From assembly GCA_023457715.1 (NCBI GenBank), contig JAEWKR010000195.1, positions 1 through 29,066 on the forward strand: a stretch of 29,066 bases of DNA. The letters run 5' to 3'. Position numbers and translations under genes: made by a program. The DNA comes from Verrucomicrobiota bacterium. Its GTDB lineage: Bacteria > Verrucomicrobiota > Verrucomicrobiia > Opitutales > Opitutaceae. This document shows positions 14,621 to 22,462 of the stretch, piece after piece (the stretch's first letter is position 1; every line of letters begins with the position of its first letter). Below the pieces are notes generated by a model. It ran no database searches. It was not told the DNA's origin and saw only the letters and a program-made list of their open reading frames with translations.

Positions 14621-16249
14621 GTGCGTTTCTCCTCCTTTCGCGCCCGCCTGCTCACCGCCCTGGTCGGGCTTACGATCGGCGCGCAACTGGTGACGTTCGC
14701 GGTCGTGGCCGCGGTGCATCGTCGCGACGCGGAAAAGGAGGTGCACCGCCAGCTCGCGCATGCCTCCGACCAGCTGACGCGGACGGTCGCGCAGCGCACC
14801 TCGGATTTGGCACGCGGCGCGGCGGCCTTGTCGTTCGATGCCGGCCTGCGGCAGGCGCTTTCCGGCACCGACGACGCCGCCACACTGAAGTCCGGGGTCG
14901 CGAACGTGCAGCGACGGATCGCCGCCGACTATGTGGCGCTGCTGGGACTGGACGGCGAAGTCCTGACGCAGACCGCGCCCATCGCGGACGCCCCCACCGC
15001 CCTGCAGCCGATTTTCGCGGCCGCTGACGCCGCGGATGAGGCGAGGGCGCAGTCCTTCGCGCTTCTGGGCGGCACCCTTTATTCGATCGCCGTCGTTCCC
15101 CTGCGGGCGCCGGACGTGCGCGCCTGGATCGCGGTGGGGTTTGGCCTCGACGATGCGTTTGTCGCCGGCCTGAAGGATGTGAGCGGCGTCGAAGTCACCC
15201 TGTTGCATGAGGGCCGGGTGCGCGCTGACACGGTGCAACAGCCCGACCGTTTCGTGGCCGAGGAGCGGCGACTGGGCGTGGCGGGCGGGGAGCCGGTGCT
15301 GGCCCTGCTGCGGTGCTCCTGGACGGAGAAGCTGGCGCCGGCTCGACGGCTGGAGCGCGTGCTCGTCGGTGTCGTGGCCCTCAGCCTGCTCGCGGCGGTG
15401 GCGGTCGGCGTGTTGATTGCGCGCGGTGTGAGCCATCCTGTCCGGCAGCTGGCCGACCATAGCCGGCGGGTGGCTGCGGGAGACTACACGGCGCGGGTGG
15501 CCGTTGACCGCCGGGACGAGCTTGGGCTGCTGGGGGACGCGCTCAACGACATGACCGCCGGACTGGCCGAGCGGGACCGGGTGCGGGACCTGCTCGACAA
15601 GAACGTATCCCCGGCCATCGCCGCCCAGATGCTCCGGGATGGCGTCGCGCTCGGGGGCGAGGAGAGGGCCGTGACCGTGCTCTTTGCCGACCTGCGCGGT
15701 TTCAGCACCCTGAGCGAAGGCATGCCGCCCCGGGCGCTGTTGACGCTGCTCAACCGCTATCTGGATCGAATGACCGCGGCGGTGGAGCGGGAAGGCGGTG
15801 TGGTGGATAAATTCATCGGCGACGCGGTGATGGCCTTGTTCGGGGCCCCCGTCGCGTTGCCGGATGCGGCGGATCGCGCGCTGCGGGCGGCACAGGGCAT
15901 GGAGGCCGAGTTGGTCGCCCTGAATCACGAACTGGCCCACGAGGGCATCGGGCCGCTGGGCCTCGGCATCGGCATCAACACTGCCGCCGTCATCGCGGGA
16001 AACATCGGATCACACCGGCGACTGAATTACTCCGTGATCGGGGACGGGGTGAACGTGGCGGCGCGGCTGCAGGCACTGACGCGGGAACCGGCCCACGACA
16101 CCAATGTGCTGATCAGCGCCGACACCCGGCGCGCGCTGGCGGATCCCGGGCGGTACGCGCTGCGCGAGCTGGGGCCGGTGCCGGTGAAAGGCCGTGCCGG
16201 CAAGGTCGGGATTCATGCCCTGGGCCGGCGCTCGGAGGCCCCCGGGTAA
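14621..16249 (+). CDS. Membrane-bound class III adenylate cyclase with HAMP domain
   Basis: Makes cAMP from ATP. From the GTG at 14621 it is 542 aa: membrane helix 1 (about 11-32), a periplasmic sensor region (about 33-245, apparently Cache-like), membrane helix 2 (about 247-267), HAMP (about 268-320) and a class III cyclase domain (about 348-535). Metal-binding aspartates are D357 (LFADLRGFS) and D401 (IGDAVMALFG). Adenine specificity is indicated by K397 (VDKFIGD) and D475 (VIGDGVNVAARL); N478 and R482 match the transition-state residues. All catalytic positions are intact. It lies 2 nt downstream of the cupredoxin gene, so the periplasmic region is likely to sense something connected with the two upstream exported proteins. 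Confidence 0.93.
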   Translation: MRFSSFRARLLTALVGLTIGAQLVTFAVVAAVHRRDAEKEVHRQLAHASDQLTRTVAQRTSDLARGAAALSFDAGLRQALSGTDDAATLKSGVANVQRRIAADYVALLGLDGEVLTQTAPIADAPTALQPIFAAADAADEARAQSFALLGGTLYSIAVVPLRAPDVRAWIAVGFGLDDAFVAGLKDVSGVEVTLLHEGRVRADTVQQPDRFVAEERRLGVAGGEPVLALLRCSWTEKLAPARRLERVLVGVVALSLLAAVAVGVLIARGVSHPVRQLADHSRRVAAGDYTARVAVDRRDELGLLGDALNDMTAGLAERDRVRDLLDKNVSPAIAAQMLRDGVALGGEERAVTVLFADLRGFSTLSEGMPPRALLTLLNRYLDRMTAAVEREGGVVDKFIGDAVMALFGAPVALPDAADRALRAAQGMEAELVALNHELAHEGIGPLGLGIGINTAAVIAGNIGSHRRLNYSVIGDGVNVAARLQALTREPAHDTNVLISADTRRALADPGRYALRELGPVPVKGRAGKVGIHALGRRSEAPG

Positions 16250-16425
16250 GCGTCCGGGGACCAGCCGGCCGGGTGGAGTCGCCCGACCTCCAGGCCACCA
16301 GGCCCACTCGTGACCCTGCCCGGCCGGGCGCGCAGGACCGTCCGGATCCGCCACTCATCCCATTCGCCTTCCGTTCATCCCCGAACCTCGGGCAGACTGT
16401 CCCGGTTTGTGGTAAGCCTGAGCCA

Positions 16426-17577
16426 ATGACGCCCCCTTCTCCCTCCACGGATCTGCTGCCGGATGTCGCGGCGCAGCGCCAGCGTGCCCGGGAGCGCGTC
16501 TATGTGGTGTGCCAGTGCTTTGCCTGGCTGCTGATGCTCGGGATGCAGGTGTTTCTGGCGGTGGGGCTCGGTCAGCAGCGCTCCCGCGAGAAGATGATCG
16601 AGAGCATCGCGATGATCGTCGTCGTCATCCTGCTCGGGTGGCTGATCACGCATTTCTCCCGCCTGCTCGTGCATCGCCTTGGCTGGAAGCAGCTGGGCTG
16701 GCGACCGCTTGTGCCGCGCGTGCTCGGGCTTTCCCTCGGCCAGTCGCTGATCTGGAGCGCGATCGGGTTCACCTACTCCTGCCTCGTCCTCCCCCCGCAG
16801 CAGCAGCCCGGGACGCCGCTCCCCCTGCTCATGGTCGTCAGCGTCGTCAACGGCACCGTGATCTTCATCGGCTGGTGGTGCGTGTATTTTTGCTACCACC
16901 TGTTCGACCGGTTCAACACGCTGCACATCGAACAATTGCGACTGGCGGCCGAGGTGAAGGATGCCGAGCTGCGCGCCCTCAAGTCGCAGGTAAACCCGCA
17001 CTTTATCTTCAACGCCCTGAATTCATTGCGTGCCCTGATCGACGAGGATCCTGCGCGCGCCCGGCAGGCCGTCACCCAGCTGGCGAACCTGTTGCGTTAT
17101 TCCCTGCAATCGGCCCACGCGGAAACCGTGCCCTTCGAGGATGAGCTGCGGGTGGTGAACGATTACCTCGCGCTCGAGCAGGTCCGGCACGAGGAGCGGC
17201 TGCGCGTGCGCCTGCAGGTCGATCCGGATACGCTCGGCCAGCCGATCCCGCCCCTGGTCCTCCAGACGCTGGTGGAGAACGCGGTGAAGTACGGCATCTC
17301 GCCCCGCGCCGACGGCGGTGAGGTGGCGATCCTGGCCCGGCAGGAGGGGGGCGCGTTTCGCCTCCAGGTGTGGAATCCGGGCCGCCTGGCCGGGAGGCGC
17401 GACGGCGGTCCCTCCACCGGGCTCGGCCTCCGCAATGCCGCCGAACGTCTGCGGCTGTCGTGCGGCGCGGGGGCCACGCTGACCCTGCGCGACGCCGACG
17501 ACAACCGCGTGGTGTCCGAGGTGGTGATTCCGTCGGCGGTGCCGGCGGGCCCCACGACCGCGCTCTCCCTGTCATGA
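16426..17577 (+). CDS. LytS-type sensor histidine kinase (HisKA_7 family)
   Basis: Inner-membrane sensor kinase, 383 aa from the ATG at 16426. An in-frame start at 16273 would add 51 residues without family character. Four membrane segments (about 28-48, 58-81, 97-122 and 132-160) are followed by a short coiled linker. The His_kinase domain has H192 in SQVNPHFIFNALNSLR, and the ATPase domain has VENAVKYG (N285) and GLGL at 332-335. No separate sensor domain exists, so the signal is probably read by the membrane segments. Its TGA overlaps the ATG of the regulator (ATGA), showing translational coupling. Together they form a LytS/LytTR two-component system. Confidence 0.93.
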   Translation: MTPPSPSTDLLPDVAAQRQRARERVYVVCQCFAWLLMLGMQVFLAVGLGQQRSREKMIESIAMIVVVILLGWLITHFSRLLVHRLGWKQLGWRPLVPRVLGLSLGQSLIWSAIGFTYSCLVLPPQQQPGTPLPLLMVVSVVNGTVIFIGWWCVYFCYHLFDRFNTLHIEQLRLAAEVKDAELRALKSQVNPHFIFNALNSLRALIDEDPARARQAVTQLANLLRYSLQSAHAETVPFEDELRVVNDYLALEQVRHEERLRVRLQVDPDTLGQPIPPLVLQTLVENAVKYGISPRADGGEVAILARQEGGAFRLQVWNPGRLAGRRDGGPSTGLGLRNAAERLRLSCGAGATLTLRDADDNRVVSEVVIPSAVPAGPTTALSLS

Positions 17578-18329
17578 AGGCCCTCATTGTGGATGACGAG
17601 CGGCTGGCCCGCGGCGAGCTTCGGCGGCTGCTCGCGGCTCACCCCGCGGTCGAGATCGTGGGCGAAGCCGCCAACGCCCGGCAGGCGCGCGAGCAGATCG
17701 CCGCGCAGCGGCCCGACATCCTCTTCCTGGATGTGCAGATGCCGGGCGAAACCGGGATCGAACTCCTCGAGACGCTGGAGCCGCCGGCGCCGTGGGTCGT
17801 GTTCACCACGGCTTATGACGAGTTCGCGGTGAAGGCGTTCGAACTCAGCGCCGTCGACTACCTCCTCAAGCCGGTCGATCCCACCCGGCTGGCGGCGGCG
17901 ATGGCGCGGCTGGAAGAGAAGCGAACGCTCAAGACCGGGCCGCGCGCGACCGAGCGCAACCCGGCGGGCGCCGCCTCCGCCCCGCGCGAACGGCTGGCCG
18001 CCGAGGACAAGGTGTTTGTCCGGGAGGGCGACCGGTGCTGGTTCGTCGAGGTGAAGTCGATCCGTCGGCTCGAGAGCGAGGGCAACTACACCCGCGTGCA
18101 CTTTGACAACGCGCAGCCCCAGCTTTTCCGTTCGCTGAACGCGATGGAGGAACGTCTCGATCCGAAATACTTCTTCCGCGCCAACCGCCGCGAGATCATC
18201 AACCTTGCCTGGATCGACCGGATCGAACCGTGGTTCAGCGGCGGCCTCCTGGTCCACCTCAAGGGCGGCGCCAAGGTGGAACTCAGCCGCCGCCAGGCGC
18301 AGGAGTTCCGCGAGAAGATGAGTCTGTAG
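17574..18329 (+). CDS. LytTR-family response regulator
   Basis: DNA-binding response regulator, 251 aa, partner of the LytS-type kinase. The receiver domain (1-120) has D7/D8, the phosphoacceptor D53 in FLDVQMPG, T78 and K99 in YLLKPVD. An alanine/arginine-rich linker (about 120-145) leads to a LytTR DNA-binding domain (about 147-249) with LESEGNYTRVHF, FFRANRREIINLAWI and LSRRQAQEFRE. LytTR proteins bind direct repeats upstream of target promoters. The nearest downstream genes are the ABC exporter at 18439, a reasonable but unproven target. Confidence 0.95.
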   Translation: MKALIVDDERLARGELRRLLAAHPAVEIVGEAANARQAREQIAAQRPDILFLDVQMPGETGIELLETLEPPAPWVVFTTAYDEFAVKAFELSAVDYLLKPVDPTRLAAAMARLEEKRTLKTGPRATERNPAGAASAPRERLAAEDKVFVREGDRCWFVEVKSIRRLESEGNYTRVHFDNAQPQLFRSLNAMEERLDPKYFFRANRREIINLAWIDRIEPWFSGGLLVHLKGGAKVELSRRQAQEFREKMSL

Positions 18330-18438
18330 AAGGGAAAGTGAAAGTGAGAGTGAGGGTGGGAGGGTCCGCCGCGTCCTCGCCTTCACCATCACTTTCACTT
18401 TCACTTTCCCTCTCCCTTTCCCTCTCCCTTTCCTTCCC
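18330..18438. repeat. Inverted word-repeat element (AAGTGAGAGTG family), copy 2
   Basis: It begins directly after the response-regulator stop. Left arm 18330-18363 has AAGTGAAAGTGAGAGTGAGG; right arm 18382-18438 has CACTTTCACTTTCACTTTCC and then CTCTCCC/TTTCCC words. It ends at the base before the ATG of the ABC ATPase. It therefore fills the entire gap, and its pyrimidine-rich right arm leaves no Shine-Dalgarno sequence for the next gene. Confidence 0.85.
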
Positions 18439-19185
18439 ATGATCGACGCGCACGGCCTCACCAAGACTTTTCGTGACAAGAAACGGGGCGAGATTGTCGC
18501 CGCCAACGACGTGTCCTTCCGCGTGGCTCCCGGCCAGATCTATGGACTTCTCGGGGCAAACGGCGCGGGCAAGACCACCACCCTGCGGATGCTGGCGACG
18601 CTGCTGGCACCCACCCGCGGCTCCGCCACGGTCGCCGGGTTCGACGTTGCGCGCGACCCCGAGAAGGTCCGCGCCAACGTCGGCTTCCTCGCGGCCAGCA
18701 CCGCGCTCTACGGCCGGCTGACGGCGCGCGAGACGATCGCGTACTTCGGCGAGCTCAACGGGCTCGATGGGCGGGAAATCGCGACGCGCACGCAGCGGCT
18801 CGCCGACGAGCTGGACATGCATGAGTTTCTTGACCGCCGGTGTGACAAGCTCTCCACCGGCATGAAGCAGAAGACCTCCATCGCCCGCATGCTGATTCAC
18901 GATCCCGCGGTGATGATCTTCGACGAGCCGACGCTCGGCCTGGATGTCATGGCCGCCCGCGCGATCGTGCAGTTCGTGCGTCAGTGTCGCGACCGCGGCA
19001 AAACCGTCATCTACTCCACCCACGTGATGAGCGAGGTCGAGAAACTGTGCGACGTCGTCGGGATCATCCACGCCGGCCGGCTGATGGCGGAGGGCACGCT
19101 GGCCGAGCTTCGCACCCGCCACGCGGAGCAGGACGTCGAGGAAATCTTCGTCAAGATCGTGACCGGTGAACCCGCCGCCGCCTGA
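18439..19185 (+). CDS. ABC transporter ATP-binding protein, NatA-like
   Basis: Cytosolic ATPase of an ABC-2-type exporter, 248 aa. Walker A is GANGAGKT (39-46), the signature LSTGMKQKTSIARML starts at 138, Walker B is AVMIFDEPT (157-165, E163 catalytic) and the H-loop histidine is H195 in YSTHVMSEVEKLCD. The closest functional type is NatA (sodium efflux) or a general ABC-2 drug/polysaccharide exporter. The permease gene begins 2 nt after its stop, so the two form one transporter. Substrate is unknown. Confidence 0.93.
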   Translation: MIDAHGLTKTFRDKKRGEIVAANDVSFRVAPGQIYGLLGANGAGKTTTLRMLATLLAPTRGSATVAGFDVARDPEKVRANVGFLAASTALYGRLTARETIAYFGELNGLDGREIATRTQRLADELDMHEFLDRRCDKLSTGMKQKTSIARMLIHDPAVMIFDEPTLGLDVMAARAIVQFVRQCRDRGKTVIYSTHVMSEVEKLCDVVGIIHAGRLMAEGTLAELRTRHAEQDVEEIFVKIVTGEPAAA

Positions 19186-19187
19186 CC

Positions 19188-20417
19188 ATGAACTGGAAAA
19201 ACATCTTCACCGTCTATCGCAAGGAGCTGCGCGACCAGCTGCGGGATCGCCGCACGCTGATCTCGATGATCGTCGTGCCGACGCTGCTCATGCCCGGGTT
19301 GACCTTCGTCATGGTGATGGTCGCGAAATCGGTCATCACCAAGGCGCGGACCACGGCGCCGACGGTCATGGTCGTGGGCGGAGAGGATTCGCCCCGCGCG
19401 CTCGCCGCACTGGGGGCTCACGGCAAGATCAGCATCGTGCCTACCGCGGCTGACTGGAAGCAGCGGATCGCCGACAAGAAAGTCCGGGCGGCGGTGGAGA
19501 TGCCGGCACAGTTCGACGCCCTGCTCGAGCGGGGAGAGACCACGGCGGTGACGCTGCATCACTACGAGGGCGAAGTGCGTTCGGGCTTCGCCGTCGGCGA
19601 GCTGAGGCGCTTCTTCACCGACTATCGCGAGCAGGTGATTACCGCCCGGCTCCAGGCGCACAACCTGCCTCCGGCCATCGTCAAACCGTTCGAGATCGCG
19701 ACCCGCAATGCGGCGCCACCCGAGAAGGTGGGGGGAAATCTCTTCGGCGGGATGATTCCGTATTTTTTCCTGCTGCTCTGTTTCACGGGTGCGATGTACC
19801 CGGCCCTGGACCTGACCGCCGGGGAAAAGGAGCGCGGCACGATGGAAACCATCCTCTGCAGTCCGGTGCCGCGCGGCGACCTCGTGCTGGGCAAATTCCT
19901 CATGGTGCTTACCGCCTCGCTCGGCACGGTCGCCTTTGCGCTGCTGTCGACGATCGTGACCATGACAATCGCCGGCAGCCTGCTCGCCACCTCGGCCGCG
20001 CCCGGCGCGAAGGCCGCGGCGGGTGGCGGCGGTTCGCCCCTGCCCTCGATCGATCCGCTCGGCCTGCTCGCGGTGGTCGCGATGGTGCTGCCGATGGCGG
20101 TCCTGTTTGCGGCGGTGCAGTTCACCCTCGCGCTGTTCGCGAAGAGCTTCAAGGAGGCGCAGAGCTACGTCTCACCGCTCATCGTGGTGATCATCATGCC
20201 GGCCGTCATCGGCATGCTGCCCGGGGTGGAGTTGAACGCGAAGCTCGCGCTTGTCCCCATCCTGAACGTGTCGCTGGTGAGCAAGGAACTGGTCTCCGGT
20301 GTATGGCATTGGAACTACATCGCGTTGATTTTCGGATCGACGTGCGTGTATGCCGCGGCCGCGCTTGGCCTGGCCGTGCGGATGTTCAACCGGGAGAGCG
20401 TGCTGTTCCGCGCGTAA
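19188..20417 (+). CDS. ABC-2 type permease, NatB-like
   Basis: Inner-membrane permease, 409 aa, partner of the ATPase just upstream. One membrane helix near the N-terminus (about 25-45, after VYRKELRDQLRDRRTLISM) is followed by a large external domain (about 50-180). A cluster of about five further helices then runs from about 185 to 400. The segment LTAGEKERGTMETILCSPVPRGDLVLGKF (about 207-235) is the ABC-2 coupling loop characteristic of NatB/YhaP-like proteins. A glycine/alanine-rich insertion (about 268-284) lies between two helices. No clear intrinsic terminator follows the TAA. Confidence 0.92.
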   Translation: MNWKNIFTVYRKELRDQLRDRRTLISMIVVPTLLMPGLTFVMVMVAKSVITKARTTAPTVMVVGGEDSPRALAALGAHGKISIVPTAADWKQRIADKKVRAAVEMPAQFDALLERGETTAVTLHHYEGEVRSGFAVGELRRFFTDYREQVITARLQAHNLPPAIVKPFEIATRNAAPPEKVGGNLFGGMIPYFFLLLCFTGAMYPALDLTAGEKERGTMETILCSPVPRGDLVLGKFLMVLTASLGTVAFALLSTIVTMTIAGSLLATSAAPGAKAAAGGGGSPLPSIDPLGLLAVVAMVLPMAVLFAAVQFTLALFAKSFKEAQSYVSPLIVVIIMPAVIGMLPGVELNAKLALVPILNVSLVSKELVSGVWHWNYIALIFGSTCVYAAAALGLAVRMFNRESVLFRA

Positions 20418-20530
20418 AAAATCCCGCAAAGCCGGGCTGTCGGTGGTAAACGCGAGGTAAAAGGCCCGTGAATGGGTAGCGCGCGACTGGACGAGCCGAT
20501 AAGATTGGCCGCACACCAACCACGCCGCCC

Positions 20531-21115
20531 ATGAACGCCCCCGTCACTTTTCCGGCCCCCGCCCCCGAACTTAAACTGGCGCGTCCCTCCGCGGACAAAT
20601 GGGCGGCGACGCTCGCCGAGGAACGCCGCCGCCTCCAGGAGGACCAGGATGCGCTGCGGGAACGGGAGTCCAATTTGCGCGAATACGAGGAGCGGCTGCG
20701 GATCTGGCAGGCGCAGCTCGATGCGGGGCGCCACGGCGCGGTGCCGGCGGCACAGGGGCTGCGGGCTTCGCTGCCGGGGCTCTCTTACACCCCGAGCGTC
20801 GTTTCGGACGACGCCGCGCTTCAGGCCGGCTGGGAGAAACTGCATCGCGCGCGCGAGATTCTCGAGGCCGAGCAGAACCACCTGCGCGACGATCGGATCG
20901 TCATGCGCGAGATGGAGGCCACGGTGAAGCGGCGCGAGGAAGCGGTCGCGCTCCGCGAAGCGCAGCTCGACGAACGCGAACGGCTCATTCTTGCCGCGAC
21001 CCCGGGGGCGGCTCCGCGCGGCGCGAATGGCAGCCCCGCCGACGCCGGTACCGCTGTCGGCCGCCTCACGCGCGCCCCCTTCGATCTGGCGCGGTCCGTC
21101 TTCGGGAAAAGGTGA
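20531..21115 (+). CDS. Hypothetical coiled-coil protein
   Basis: A 194-aa protein with no recognised domain. It is rich in Glu, Arg, Ala and Leu with heptad-like spacing at about 30-70 (EERRRLQEDQDALRERESN) and about 98-160 (REILEAEQNHLRDDRIVMR), separated by a proline/glycine break. This suggests two coiled-coil helices. It has no signal peptide or membrane segment and is likely cytosolic. The start MNAPVTFPAP at 20531 follows a possible -10 element GATAAG at 20498-20503. It appears monocistronic; function unknown. Confidence 0.75.
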   Translation: MNAPVTFPAPAPELKLARPSADKWAATLAEERRRLQEDQDALRERESNLREYEERLRIWQAQLDAGRHGAVPAAQGLRASLPGLSYTPSVVSDDAALQAGWEKLHRAREILEAEQNHLRDDRIVMREMEATVKRREEAVALREAQLDERERLILAATPGAAPRGANGSPADAGTAVGRLTRAPFDLARSVFGKR

Positions 21116-21127
21116 AGCGCCGGGGCC

Positions 21128-21188
21128 TGGGTACGTCGTCGCGACGGCCCAACCAAGGCATTCCGCGTGAACGCGGGACAACGTACTC
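21128..21188. repeat. REP-like palindrome pair, locus 2
   Basis: Copy b (21157-21188) is GGCATTCCGCGTGAACGCGG followed by GACAACGTACTC, with one loop change from the other loci. Copy a (21128-21150), a degenerate inverted partner, reads TGGGTACGTCGTCGCGACGG. It lies 13 nt after the coiled-coil gene. Confidence 0.75.
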
Positions 21189-21190
21189 GA

Positions 21191-21452
21191 ACCAAGGGTT
21201 CTGGGGCGCAAACCCCTCCGGCCGACGCCGGGGGTCGCGTAAATCTCGTCTGCGTCGAAAAATCCGCTTGCAACGCCAAGCGGACTTCACCATCTCCAGC
21301 GGCCTGATGTCCATTATCGTCAACGTTCGCTGCCTTGCCTCCGTCGCCATGACGGCGGGTAAACGCGCTCGCTGGCACGGGTCGGCTTGGCGACGATGGA
21401 CGCGCTCCACTAGCGCATAACGGCTGAAAGAATGCCGCTTAACATCGCCAAG
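21191..21452 (+). ncRNA. Candidate structured non-coding RNA or leader
   Basis: No convincing protein gene lies between the REP-like pair and the terminator at 21453. Several hairpins can be drawn. TCCGCTTG/CAAGCGGA (21263-21284) is a perfect 8-bp stem. A long-range stem runs from GTCC plus ATCGTC near 21308-21320 to GACGATGGAC near 21391-21402. GCGC and CGGC/GCCG stems follow downstream. They end in a strong intrinsic terminator 40 nt before the methyltransferase gene. This could be a small RNA or an attenuator/riboswitch for that gene. I do not recognise a known class. Confidence 0.35.
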
Positions 21453-21480
21453 CCCGACTCCACTCCGAGTCGGGTTTTTT
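21453..21480 (+). terminator. Intrinsic (rho-independent) terminator
   Basis: CCCGACTC (21453-21460), 6-nt loop CACTCC, GAGTCGGG (21467-21474), then six T residues and, after one G, four more. This is the only textbook intrinsic terminator in the window. It ends 39 nt before the methyltransferase ATG. Confidence 0.88.
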
Positions 21481-21519
21481 GTTTTCCCGTTTTCGTTCCC
21501 AACCTCCCACACCTCGACC

Positions 21520-22278
21520 ATGACCTCCCTGATCGCCCCACCTCCTCCTCCCACCATCCGGCCCAGATCGTCGGCGCGCGCGGCTGCGACCACGCTCGAA
21601 CTGCCGACGGTCTCTTTCTTCGGTCGCACCCTGTCCGAGTACGCCCGCTTCTTCGCGCTCGACCTCGAGGCGTTGCGGGGCCGCGACGTGCTCGACGTGG
21701 CCGCCGGTCCCTCGTCCTTCACCGCGGAGGCCTGCGCGCGCCGGATTGACGCCGTGGCCATCGACCCGTTCTACGGCAGTCCGGTCGAGGGCCTGAGCGC
21801 CCAGATCGACGCCGATTACAGCCGGATGCTCGCGCAGATGGAGGCGAAGCCGCAGCTGTTCCGGCTGCGGGCCTTTCCTTCGCTCGCGGCCGCGGCCGCG
21901 GACCGGCGGCTCGCCGCGCAGCGGTTTCTGGCCGACTACAGCACGCACTACGCGCACGGCCGGTACGTCTGCGGCGCGCTGCCGCACCTGCCCTTTTTCG
22001 ACCGGACCTTCGACGTCGTGCTCTGCGCGCACCTGCTCTTCGTCTATGCGGCGCGCTTCGACTTCGAGTGGCACGTCGAGGCGTGCCGCGAACTCGTGCG
22101 GGTCAGCGCCGGCGAAGTGCGCATTCACCCCCTCTGCGGCGCCGATGGCCGGCCCTACCCGAAGCTCGCGGCGCTGCGGCGCGAGTTGCGGGAGCACGGC
22201 ATCGAGAGCGCGGTGCTCAACGTCGACTACGAGTTCTTCGCCGGCAGCACGAGCACGCTCGTCCTGCGCCGGGCGTGA
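21520..22278 (+). CDS. Class I SAM-dependent methyltransferase-like protein
   Basis: A 252-aa protein with a Rossmann methyltransferase core. Motif I is VLDVAAGPSSF (57-67), the acidic end of strand 2 is D82 in VAIDPFYG, and FDVVLCAHLLFVY (about 165-177) is the motif IV region. The first 25 residues are a proline-rich, low-complexity lead. The substrate is not evident. The gene sits just downstream of a terminator hairpin, so its expression may be controlled by read-through. Its stop codon lies in the loop of a 9-bp hairpin. Confidence 0.83.
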   Translation: MTSLIAPPPPPTIRPRSSARAAATTLELPTVSFFGRTLSEYARFFALDLEALRGRDVLDVAAGPSSFTAEACARRIDAVAIDPFYGSPVEGLSAQIDADYSRMLAQMEAKPQLFRLRAFPSLAAAAADRRLAAQRFLADYSTHYAHGRYVCGALPHLPFFDRTFDVVLCAHLLFVYAARFDFEWHVEACRELVRVSAGEVRIHPLCGADGRPYPKLAALRRELREHGIESAVLNVDYEFFAGSTSTLVLRRA

Positions 22279-22288
22279 ACGCCCGGCG
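22267..22288 (+). terminator. Hairpin with the stop codon in its loop
   Basis: CGCCGGGCG (22267-22275) and CGCCCGGCG (22280-22288) are perfectly complementary; the loop TGAA contains the TGA stop of the methyltransferase. There is no T-tract. It may act in 3'-end formation or mRNA protection. Confidence 0.45.
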
Positions 22289-22290
22289 GA

Positions 22291-22401
22291 ATCCCAGATT
22301 TCAAATTTTAGATTCCAGATCCAGGCGGTCGCGATTGGCGCGCAGCGACACCTTCAACCGGTCGGTGCGATTCTGAAATTTGAAATCTGAAATCTGAAAT
22401 T
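22291..22401. repeat. Inverted word-repeat element (GATTTCA family), copy 2
   Basis: Left arm 22291-22320 (CCCAGATTTCAAATTTTAGA and on) and right arm 22369-22401 (GATTCTGAAATTTGAAATCT and on) are imperfect reverse complements. The interior of about 48 nt is GC-rich and lacks the REP-like pair seen in the copy at 1110-1281. Confidence 0.8.
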
Positions 22402-22428
22402 CCCCCGTTCCGCGGCTCTGCTTCACGG

Positions 22429-22456
22429 TTGCGGTTCGATCACGCTGCACGATATT
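22429..22456 (+). promoter_or_regulatory. Putative promoter immediately upstream of the phosphorylase gene
   Basis: TTGCGG (22429-22434), a 16-nt spacer and GATATT (22451-22456) lie 6 nt before the ATG at 22463. Spacing and the CACGATATTC core mirror the site before deoC, and again the implied 5' leader is almost absent. Confidence 0.4.
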
Positions 22457-22462
22457 CCGGCC

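Noticed and set aside
21183..21205. tRNA T-loop-like GGTTCGAGTAC on the minus strand
   Set aside because: No acceptor stem, anticodon arm or D-arm could be fitted around it; it is the end of the REP-like palindrome.
20599..21420. 273-codon open frame overlapping the coiled-coil gene and running into the structured region
   Set aside because: It is out of frame with the better-supported coiled-coil gene, very Arg/Gly-rich, and passes through the REP-like pair.
21120..21480. Possible tmRNA, RNase P RNA or 6S RNA
   Set aside because: None of the conserved cores I know for tmRNA or RNase P RNA is present, and the 6S layout could not be confirmed by eye; kept only as an unclassified candidate.
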